The translations under genes were made by a program, and so were the position numbers. Of a stretch of DNA of 6,917 nt, positions 1-5,442 are shown in pieces (positions within the stretch are counted from its first letter, which is position 1; each line of letters starts with the position of its first letter). The DNA is from Gemmatimonadota bacterium. GTDB lineage: Bacteria; Gemmatimonadota; Gemmatimonadetes; JACCXV01; JAHWKZ01. The notes under the pieces are model-generated. The model was given only the letters and a program-made list of their open reading frames with translations. It was not told the origin of the DNA and searched no databases. The stretch covers positions 1 through 6,917 of the forward strand of contig DAOWHI010000239.1 of NCBI GenBank assembly GCA_030641505.1, given 5' to 3'.

Positions 1-1164
1 ATCCTCGAGTTGCAGGAAAACAGCGTTCACTACTATCAGCGACCCGACCAAGATCACGTGGAAGTCGATCCAACACGCGAATCGCTCTCCGGTTGGACGA
101 CTTCTCTACGGGGCGGCAAGCGGACCGGTAACTGGCGCTGGGAGCACGGCGTGTGGATGGAATCCCCCGGGTTCGAGATCAACGACGTGGGCCGCCTTGG
201 TCACGCCGATGAGGTCAACGCGTGGGGCAACATCCGGTACACCGAGACCGACCCCGGCGACCACTTCCGAAACTGGGAAATGGGGGTCTTTACGAATCAG
301 GGGTGGAACTTCGATGGCGTCGACAGAAACCAGAACGTGGGCGTCTTCGCGAACGTCACGTTCCTCAACTTCATGCGCAGTTTCTTCGAGGTGGGACGCA
401 ACTTCCGATACCAGAGCGACACCCAGACGCGCGGTGGCCCGCTCATGGAAAACCCGAGCAGCTTCTGGGTTGTGGGAGGCCTGTTCAGCAACTACAACAG
501 CCCCAATCGCTGGGGGACGCGCTTCCTTCTCAGCCGCAACGAGATCGGCGGCTGGGAGTACCGGGTCGACCCCGAGTTCCGATTCCAACCCTCGGAGCGA
601 TTGGTGATCTCCGCCGAACCGCGGTACGTGAGGCGTCGTGACTCGCGACAGTTCATCGACTCTTTCGACGACGGTCGTGAAGCGACGTTCGGCAGCCGCT
701 ACGTATTTGGCTTCATCGATCGCAGCGAGATTGCGGCCGCGCTGCGCGCCAACTACTCGTTTACACCGGATCTCAACCTCGAGCTGTACGCCGAACCGTT
801 AGCATCGAGCGGGCGGTACTTTGAGATTGAGGTGCTGGCCGCCCCGCGGACCAACGATCTCTTGGTCTACGGTGAGGATGATGGGACGATCACGCGAGAC
901 GAAGACGGTAACTACGATGTCAGCGTCGGAGGCGAGTCGTTCTCCTTCGACAACCCCGACTTCGATGTGTTGTCGTTCCGGAGCAACCTGGTCCTGCGAT
1001 GGGAGTGGAGTCCGGGAAGCACGCTGTTTGTCGTGTGGCAACAGAATCGCTCTGAAGATGACACTCGGGGCGCACTAGTCGCGCCTGGCGACCTGCTCGA
1101 CGCATTCACCGCCGACGGCGAGAACGTCTTTGCCGTCAAGTTCACCTACTGGGTTCCGTTCTAG
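1..1164 (+). CDS. DUF5916-family outer-membrane protein, C-terminal part (5' truncated)
   Basis: The reading frame is open from base 1, so the N-terminus lies outside the window; 387 codons remain. No conventional start is needed: the in-frame TTG at base 10 is internal. The C-terminal region carries motifs I associate with DUF5916 proteins, which usually follow an N-terminal CBM9-like carbohydrate-binding domain. These are QTRGGPLMENP (codons about 142-152), YSFTPDLNLELYAEPLASSG (about 252-271) and NLVLRWEWSPGSTLFVVWQQ (about 329-348). The sequence alternates polar and aromatic residues as in amphipathic beta strands. It ends FAVKFTYWVPF, with a terminal Phe as in outer-membrane barrels recognised by the BAM machinery. 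Location in the outer membrane is therefore likely; substrate and role are unknown. The family call rests on recalled motifs and is fairly secure; the CBM9 part cannot be seen here. Confidence 0.85.
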   Translation: MLELQENSVHYYQRPDQDHVEVDPTRESLSGWTTSLRGGKRTGNWRWEHGVWMESPGFEINDVGRLGHADEVNAWGNIRYTETDPGDHFRNWEMGVFTNQGWNFDGVDRNQNVGVFANVTFLNFMRSFFEVGRNFRYQSDTQTRGGPLMENPSSFWVVGGLFSNYNSPNRWGTRFLLSRNEIGGWEYRVDPEFRFQPSERLVISAEPRYVRRRDSRQFIDSFDDGREATFGSRYVFGFIDRSEIAAALRANYSFTPDLNLELYAEPLASSGRYFEIEVLAAPRTNDLLVYGEDDGTITRDEDGNYDVSVGGESFSFDNPDFDVLSFRSNLVLRWEWSPGSTLFVVWQQNRSEDDTRGALVAPGDLLDAFTADGENVFAVKFTYWVPF

Positions 1165-1173
1165 TTCCCACGT

Positions 1174-1202
1174 TTGGGTCTGCCCGGGGACCGTTCTATC
1201 TT
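1174..1202 (+). promoter_or_regulatory. weak candidate promoter for the NTF2-like gene
   Basis: TTGGGT (1174-1179) and TATCTT (1197-1202) are separated by exactly 17 bases in the 95-base gap before the secreted NTF2-like gene. The match to sigma-70 consensus is only 3/6 and 4/6. An alternative pair, TTGCAC (1201-1206) with TGTAAC (1226-1231), has a 19-base spacer. Neither is convincing alone; position is the main support. Confidence 0.22.
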
Positions 1203-1259
1203 GCACGGGCTCAACTCCAACAGCCTGTAACCGGTAACGATCTCAACGAGGAAAGAACT

Positions 1260-1856
1260 ATGTGGAAGCAGCTTCTCATGGCGGGCGTCGTGCTCGGCGC
1301 ATTCGGAGTCGCTAGCCCAGCGCATGCACAGGACGACGACGCCGAAGCGAACGCCGAGGCCGATGCCGCGGTTCAAGCGGAAACCCCCGTCCAGCCCGAG
1401 GCAAACCCGGCCGATGTCGAGTCGATCGACGCTATCATCGCCGCCCTTTATGACGTGATCTCGGGTCCGGCGGGAGAGCGGGATTGGGATCGGTTCCGGT
1501 CGCTGTTCGCACCCGGCGCGGTGCTGTCGGCGATGGTGCCCAGGCCCGATGGAAGCCACCCGGCGCGGGTCTTTACCTATGAGGATTATGTCCGGTTCGG
1601 CGGCGCGTATTTCATGGAGAATGCGTTCTTCGAGCGCGAGAGCGGTCGTAAGCTCCTCAGATTCGGCAACGTCGCCAACGCGATGAGCGCCTACGAGTCA
1701 CGTAATGCTATCGATGAAGAGCCGTTCACGTACGGGATCAATACCATCACGCTGGTCACCGATGGCGATCGGTGGTACGTGGTGTCGATCGCTTGGGACG
1801 AGGTACGCGACGAGAACCCGATGCCGGATTGGATCGAGGCGCCAGCGACGAATTGA
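1260..1856 (+). CDS. secreted NTF2/SnoaL-like domain protein of unknown function
   Basis: Codes for 198 residues. ATG 1260 follows a good ribosome binding site, GAGGAAAG about 1249-1256. Residues 1-24 form a signal peptide: Lys at position 4, a hydrophobic stretch LLMAGVVLGAFGVA, then a cleavage site after SPAHA. An acidic, Ala/Glu/Asp/Pro-rich low-complexity linker (about 25-52) follows. The rest (about 53-195) looks like a small alpha+beta NTF2/SnoaL-type fold. It opens with a helix (IDAIIAALYDVIS), then RDWDRFRSLFAPGAVLSAM, which is typical of the cone-shaped pocket proteins. It ends with strands ending in GDRWYVVSIAWDEV. No catalytic residues can be named, so enzymatic activity is not claimed; a periplasmic ligand-binding role is equally possible. 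Its TGA overlaps the probable TTG start of the macro-domain gene, suggesting co-transcription. The domain call is by pattern and moderate in certainty. Confidence 0.8.
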   Translation: MWKQLLMAGVVLGAFGVASPAHAQDDDAEANAEADAAVQAETPVQPEANPADVESIDAIIAALYDVISGPAGERDWDRFRSLFAPGAVLSAMVPRPDGSHPARVFTYEDYVRFGGAYFMENAFFERESGRKLLRFGNVANAMSAYESRNAIDEEPFTYGINTITLVTDGDRWYVVSIAWDEVRDENPMPDWIEAPATN

Positions 1857-2367
1857 GCACGCCCGCCATCAGGCGCTGGTGGGTGACATCACCCGTCAAC
1901 AAGTCGATGTCATCGTGAACGCCGCCAACCAATCCCTGCTTGGTGGCGGTGGTGTCGATGGTGCCATCCACCGGGCGGCAGGGCCACAGCTGCTGGAAGA
2001 GTGTCGCAAGCTCGGTGGGTGTCCGACCGGCGAGGTGAGGATCACCGGCGGGCATGACCTGCCCACCCGCTACGTCATCCACGCGGTCGGACCCCGCTGG
2101 CGGGGCGGCGATCGCGGTGAGCCCGATCTCCTAAGGAGCTGCTACGTCCATGCCCTCGATTTGGCCAACGCACACGAGCTGGCTTCGGTCGCTTTCCCTT
2201 CGATCTCCACCGGTGCCTACGGGTACCCGATCGGCCACGCCGGGCCGGTGGCCGTCGGGGCGGTTCGGGAGTGGCTGGCGGACCCCGGCTCGGTCCGGCT
2301 GGTCCGCTTCGTCCTTTTCAGCGATCCCGACCTCGCCGTCTACCGGCCCCTCCTTGGCGGGGTCTGA
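1852..2367 (+). CDS. macro-domain ADP-ribose hydrolase / O-acetyl-ADP-ribose deacetylase (YmdB/MacroD type), start uncertain, possible frameshift
   Basis: The macro fold is clear over 171 codons. It shows VGDIT (residues 10-14), the ADP-ribose motif IVNAANQSLLGGGGVDGAIH (21-40) with the Asn (26) and Asp (36) expected for MacroD-type hydrolysis, VIHAVGP (75-81) and the phosphate loop FPSISTGAYGYP (115-126). Proteins of this class remove ADP-ribose from acidic side chains and deacetylate O-acetyl-ADP-ribose in the cytoplasm. There is no signal peptide, unlike its neighbours. The start is odd. In this frame only ATT 1852, GTG 1879 (which would delete the first strand) or ATG 1762 (95 bases inside the upstream gene) are available. 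TTG 1853, overlapping the preceding TGA as TTGA, would give MSTPAI but is one frame off. One missing C near 1870 would join it to QALVGDIT. The 1852 boundary marks where homology begins, not a proven start codon. Confidence 0.85.
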   Translation: MEHARHQALVGDITRQQVDVIVNAANQSLLGGGGVDGAIHRAAGPQLLEECRKLGGCPTGEVRITGGHDLPTRYVIHAVGPRWRGGDRGEPDLLRSCYVHALDLANAHELASVAFPSISTGAYGYPIGHAGPVAVGAVREWLADPGSVRLVRFVLFSDPDLAVYRPLLGGV

Positions 2368-2475
2368 GAGCCTCCCGATTCCAACCTTTTGCCCCCCTGG
2401 CCCCTCCAACTGGTTGTATGACGGACCATTGGCCGCGGAGAGACCATACTTGCGAAGGAACCACCGCCCGAAGTG

Positions 2476-2991
2476 ATGGGCTCGACGACAGATGTTCGGC
2501 TTGCCGCCGACGGCGACGCAAGGGCATTCGAGCGCCTGTATCACGAACACGTACCGCGCGTTCACAGTCTCGCACGGCGCATGGTCGGATCGGCGGAAGC
2601 CGACGAGCTGACACAGGACGTGTTCGTGCTCGCTTGGCGAAAGCTCGACACGTTTCGCGGCGATGCAGCGTTCTCAACCTGGCTACATAGGGTGGCGATA
2701 AACGTGATGCTTGGATATCGAAAGACAAAGTCCCTTGAGCGCGAGAGATATGTCGCCGCTGAGAACGTGGTGGAACGATTGCAGACCCGGCCGGCGTCGA
2801 CCGAGATCAGCGTCGACATGGAAGCTGCGATCGAGACACTGCCCGGAAAAGCCCGAGAAGTGTTCGTGCTCCATGACATCGAGGGATACAAGCACGAGGA
2901 GATCGCTGACATGCTGGACATCGCGGCTGGGACATCAAAGTCCCAGCTCCATCGAGCGCGCATGCTGTTGCGCGAGCAGTTGACTGCCTAG
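2476..2991 (+). CDS. ECF-type RNA polymerase sigma factor
   Basis: Codes for 171 residues from ATG 2476; GTG 2473 directly before it is an alternative, and AAGGA at 2455-2459 is rather far from either. Region 2 covers about 17-83, with core-binding and -10 recognition segments visible in DELTQDVFVLAWRKLDTFRG and FSTWLHRVAIN. Region 4 covers about 115-168, starting IETLPGKAREVFVLHDIEGY. Its helix-turn-helix is EEIADMLDIAAGTSKSQLHR, with the usual arginine-rich end. Regions 1 and 3 are absent, as expected for the extracytoplasmic-function group. It would direct RNA polymerase to envelope-stress-type promoters. The anti-sigma gene begins 10 bases after its stop and uses a ribosome binding site that overlaps the stop, so expression should be coupled. 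The target promoter sequence cannot be read from the protein, and no self-promoter was recognised upstream. Confidence 0.95.
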   Translation: MGSTTDVRLAADGDARAFERLYHEHVPRVHSLARRMVGSAEADELTQDVFVLAWRKLDTFRGDAAFSTWLHRVAINVMLGYRKTKSLERERYVAAENVVERLQTRPASTEISVDMEAAIETLPGKAREVFVLHDIEGYKHEEIADMLDIAAGTSKSQLHRARMLLREQLTA

Positions 2992-2994
2992 GAG
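2990..2994 (+). promoter_or_regulatory. ribosome binding site overlapping the sigma-factor stop
   Basis: AGGAG begins inside the TAG stop of the sigma gene (2989-2991) and sits 7 bases before ATG 3002. A ribosome ending the sigma gene would reach the anti-sigma start, which helps keep the two proteins in fixed ratio. Confidence 0.7.
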
Positions 2995-3001
2995 ACGGAT
3001 A

Positions 3002-3712
3002 ATGAGCGAGCACCCTACCGAACGCTTGTCGGCCTACATAGATGGCGACCTGGCTGCCGCCGAGCGGACATCGGTTGAGCACCATTTGGAGACGTGCGCC
3101 GATTGTCAGAGGGTGCTCGCCGATCTGCGCGGGATCGTCGTCCGGGCGCGGGCGCTCGAAGATCACCCGCCGGAAAACGATCTGTGGACCGGTATCGAGG
3201 AGCAACTCGATGATCGATCGATAGTAGTCCCGCTTGAAACACACCGCGCTCGACGCCGACTCTCGTTCACGTTGCCGCAGATGGCGGCGGCGGCGGTGGC
3301 GTTGATCGTCCTGTCGGTCAGCGCCGCGTGGTGGGCGCGATCGGGGACCGAACGCGGCGCCAACGGAGGTCCACCGGTAGCTGCCGTGCGACCCGACAGT
3401 GCGACCCCCACGCAGCCAGCGAGCCTCGACTGTGAAACCGCATTGGGCTGCATCGGTACCTACGATACCTACGATACCGCGGTGGTTGATTTCGAGGAGC
3501 TCCTGGCGATGTACCGCGATCGACTGGATCCAGAGACCGTGGCCACCGTGGAAGCCAACCTGGCGGCGATCGATCAGGCGATCGAGGAGATCGTCAAGGC
3601 GATCGATGCCGATCCGGAAAGCACACAGCTCTACAACTACCACTCCAGTGCTCGACAGCGGAGGCTCGATGTCATGCGCCAAGCCGCGAGCATCATTCGA
3701 ACGACAACATGA
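3002..3712 (+). CDS. membrane zinc-finger anti-sigma factor
   Basis: Codes for 236 residues. The N-terminus is a zf-HC2/ZAS-type anti-sigma domain: LSAYIDGDLAAAE (9-21), then H28-x3-C32-x2-C35, with H4 as a possible fourth zinc ligand. A basic stretch HRARRR (81-86) precedes a single hydrophobic segment, about 94-111 (MAAAAVALIVLSVSAAWW), giving an inside-to-outside topology. The extracytoplasmic part has a Pro/Thr/Ala-rich linker, two cysteines (C144, C150) that could pair, and a helical tail. That tail includes LDPETVATVEANLAAIDQAI (175-194) followed by EEIVKAI, which could pack as a coiled or helical sensor. It should sequester the upstream ECF factor in the cytoplasm and release it on an envelope signal. 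Whether release is by proteolysis, redox or conformational change is not visible. Its stop overlaps an ATGA, but the next gene most likely starts 12 bases later. Confidence 0.92.
   Translation: MSEHPTERLSAYIDGDLAAAERTSVEHHLETCADCQRVLADLRGIVVRARALEDHPPENDLWTGIEEQLDDRSIVVPLETHRARRRLSFTLPQMAAAAVALIVLSVSAAWWARSGTERGANGGPPVAAVRPDSATPTQPASLDCETALGCIGTYDTYDTAVVDFEELLAMYRDRLDPETVATVEANLAAIDQAIEEIVKAIDADPESTQLYNYHSSARQRRLDVMRQAASIIRTTT
3457..3478 (+). repeat. 9-base tandem repeat inside the anti-sigma gene
   Basis: TACCTACGA occurs twice in a row (3457-3465, 3466-3474), followed by a partial third copy TACC. In frame it encodes the repeated tripeptide TYD within GTYDTYDTA of the extracytoplasmic domain. 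The unit is a multiple of three, so copy change would keep the frame. Confidence 0.85.
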
Positions 3713-3716
3713 GGAG
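3711..3716 (+). promoter_or_regulatory. ribosome binding site that decides the start of the first DUF4097-type gene
   Basis: GAGGAG overlaps the anti-sigma TGA (3710-3712) and lies 7 bases before ATG 3724. It comes after the other candidate, ATG 3709, which would overlap the stop and add five residues before the signal peptide. Spacing therefore favours 3724. Confidence 0.75.
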
Positions 3717-3723
3717 AGTTCCG

Positions 3724-4593
3724 ATGCGATACCTGACGATTGCGATTGGATTCGCGTTGATCATCATGAGTCCCGAGACGTTGAGACCACAGGCCGCGGT
3801 CGACACGTTGCTCTCGGTTGGTGCCAACGCCACGGTTGAGGTTGAGAACATGATCGGTGACATCACCATCAGTACATGGGACCGAAACGCGGTCCGCGTC
3901 CAGGCCACGGGTGCGGCGGATGTGCACTTCGACAGCGAGGATTCCGAGGTGAGCGTTGAGGCCGAGATGGTTCCCGACGGTGAGGGTCGTGCGACCGACT
4001 TTACCCTTACGATCCCAGTGGATGCAAATGTCGAGGTGCACACGATTGAAGGCCGCATCTCGATCGAGGGCACGACTGGACGGATTGACGCCCAGTCCGT
4101 CAAAGGGCTTATTCGCGTGAATGGTGGGCGGAACACGATCGACGTCGGATCGGTGGAAGGTGGCATCGAAATAAGCGGCGCCCGTGGTCGCGTCGAGGCC
4201 CACTCGGTCAACGAGTTTGTGTCGCTGACGGATGTGGTTGGCGATATCGAGGCGACGACCGTGAATGGCCCGGTCACGCTTGAGCGCTGCGATACTCAGA
4301 ATCTGGAGGCATCCTCGGTCAACGGTGCGATCGTTTTTCGGGGCCCGATTCATTCCGATGGGTGGTACAGCATCGATACTCACAATGGGACGATCGACAT
4401 CACGATACCGCGGAGCGCCAATGCTACCATCAGTGCCTTCACCTACAACGGTGAGTTCGAGGCCGACTTCCCGGTGACGGTGACCGAGGCTGAGCCCGGG
4501 AAGGCGACGACGATCACGCTGGGCTCCGGAGACGCTCAAATCGAGCTCGAGACTTTCAATGGCGCGATCCTGCTAAAGCGTTCGGATCGATAA
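3724..4593 (+). CDS. exported DUF4097-type beta-repeat protein, first paralogue
   Basis: Codes for 289 residues. The N-terminal segment RYLTIAIGFALIIM is hydrophobic and reads as a signal peptide, with likely cleavage around residues 23-25 (RPQA-A). A short beta-rich N-terminal part (about 26-100: VEVENMIGDITISTWDRNAV) is followed by a strict repeat. Turn motifs lie at 106-110 HTIEG, 124-128 QSVKG, 142-146 GSVEG, 160-164 HSVNE, 178-182 TTVNG and 197-201 SSVNG, then HNG, YNG and FNG at 220-222, 241-243 and 278-280. Spacing is 18 residues for four steps, then 19, 21, 21 and 37. This is the pattern of DUF4097-type proteins and predicts a right-handed parallel beta-helix or ladder in the periplasm or at the surface. 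No catalytic motif or membrane anchor is seen; the role is unknown. It lies 11 bases after the anti-sigma gene and 15 before its paralogue, so the genes are almost surely one operon. Confidence 0.87.
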   Translation: MRYLTIAIGFALIIMSPETLRPQAAVDTLLSVGANATVEVENMIGDITISTWDRNAVRVQATGAADVHFDSEDSEVSVEAEMVPDGEGRATDFTLTIPVDANVEVHTIEGRISIEGTTGRIDAQSVKGLIRVNGGRNTIDVGSVEGGIEISGARGRVEAHSVNEFVSLTDVVGDIEATTVNGPVTLERCDTQNLEASSVNGAIVFRGPIHSDGWYSIDTHNGTIDITIPRSANATISAFTYNGEFEADFPVTVTEAEPGKATTITLGSGDAQIELETFNGAILLKRSDR

Positions 4594-4608
4594 GAGAGGG
4601 AGAGACGA

Positions 4609-5403
4609 ATGAACTTCACAAGAACACTGCTCACACTGGCCCTACTGGCCACCCTGCCGACGACGTTGGTGGCGCAACAGACAGCGGAGTTTCGGTGGGA
4701 GGGCGCGATCGATGCTGGTCAGACGCTCGAGATTCGAGGGCTAAACGGTGAGATCGCCGCCATGCCCGCGAGTGGATCGACGGTTGAGCTAGTGGCGGTT
4801 CGACACGCCAAGAAGAGCGATCCAAACGAGGTCGAGATCGTGGTCGTCGAGCATGCTGGCGGCGTCCGCATCTGCGCGGCCTACCCGCTGAAGGAAGGCG
4901 GTGTCAGCGACTCTTGCGGGGAAGATCATAGTGATCACGACAAGAAGCTAAAAAAGAACGACATCGCTGTGGACTTCACCGTTCGAGTGCCGGCGGGCGT
5001 CGAGTTTGTCGGCGAAACGGTAAACGGATCGATCGAGGCCAACGCGCTACGCGGTGATGTTCGTGTCCACACGGTGAACGGAGCCGTGAGCGCCTCCGGT
5101 ACGGGCACGGTAGAAGCCCACACGGTCAATGGCGCGATCGACGTTTCGATGGGTCAGGGGACATGGAACGGCACGCTCTCGTTGCACACGGTCAACGGAT
5201 CGATAAACGTGGGGCTACCGGCCGATGTCAACGCCAGCGTCGTGGCCCAGACCGTCAACGGTGGGCTGAATAGCGACTTTCCGTTGGCGGTCTCCGCCGG
5301 TAAGCGGTGGGGACCCCGCCGGATCGAGGGTTCGATCGGGACCGGGGGTGGCCGACTCGAGATGCAAACCGTGAACGGCAGCATCGAGTTGGCGCGAAAC
5401 TAA
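4609..5403 (+). CDS. exported DUF4097-type beta-repeat protein, second paralogue
   Basis: Codes for 264 residues. ATG 4609 follows a purine-rich ribosome binding site (AGAGGGAG, 4596-4603). Residues 1-22 form a signal peptide (TRTLLTLALLATLPTTLVA, then QQ). The mature start EFRWEGAIDAGQTLEIRGLNGEI parallels the first strand pair of the upstream paralogue. Turns of the ladder are near-identical: ETVNG 136-140, HTVNG 154-158, 171-175 and 193-197, and QTVNG 214-218 and 253-257, with steps of 18, 17, 22, 21 and 39 residues. The last three intervals match those of the first paralogue (21, 21, 37), showing a common architecture. Between the N-terminal strands and the ladder is an insertion with C89, C103 and a His/Asp/Lys-rich stretch GEDHSDHDKKLKK (104-116) that the first protein lacks. 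The function is unknown. It is the last gene of the operon and converges on the peptidase gene 22 bases away. Confidence 0.87.
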   Translation: MNFTRTLLTLALLATLPTTLVAQQTAEFRWEGAIDAGQTLEIRGLNGEIAAMPASGSTVELVAVRHAKKSDPNEVEIVVVEHAGGVRICAAYPLKEGGVSDSCGEDHSDHDKKLKKNDIAVDFTVRVPAGVEFVGETVNGSIEANALRGDVRVHTVNGAVSASGTGTVEAHTVNGAIDVSMGQGTWNGTLSLHTVNGSINVGLPADVNASVVAQTVNGGLNSDFPLAVSAGKRWGPRRIEGSIGTGGGRLEMQTVNGSIELARN

Positions 5404-5442
5404 AAGCCTGCCAGCGGAGTTGGAATCAGCGCGAGGCGGGCT
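5404..5442 (-). terminator. candidate terminator in the convergent gap, best on the minus strand
   Basis: AGCCTGCC (5405-5412) can pair with GGCGGGCT (5435-5442) over 8 pairs with one G-T wobble. The loop is 22 bases. Read on the minus strand, the stem begins just inside the peptidase's last codons, spans its stop and is followed by CTTTTAGTTT, a fair T-rich tail. On the plus strand no T tract follows. The large loop and the partial overlap with the gene end keep confidence low. Confidence 0.35.

Noticed and set aside
1167..1178. CCCA-CGTT-TGGG as a terminator after the DUF5916-family gene
   Set aside because: Only four base pairs and no following T run.
2345..2364. GC-rich hairpin at the end of the macro-domain gene (GGCCCC / GGGGTC, loop of 8) as a terminator
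   Set aside because: It lies wholly within the coding sequence and is not followed by a T tract.
2457..2481. GGAACC as an ECF-type -35 element for autoregulation of the sigma gene
   Set aside because: No CGTC-like -10 element lies 16-17 bases downstream, and transcription would begin after the start codon; the bases are better explained as part of the ribosome binding region.
2807..3682. Long open frame of 291 codons on the minus strand opposite the sigma and anti-sigma genes
   Set aside because: It is a shadow of two well-supported plus-strand genes in GC-rich DNA, and its translation is Arg/Gly/Pro-rich without domains or a ribosome binding site.
3637..4539. Open frame of 300 codons on the minus strand opposite the first DUF4097-type gene
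   Set aside because: The regular repeat on the plus strand suppresses stops on the other strand; the translation has no recognisable domain.
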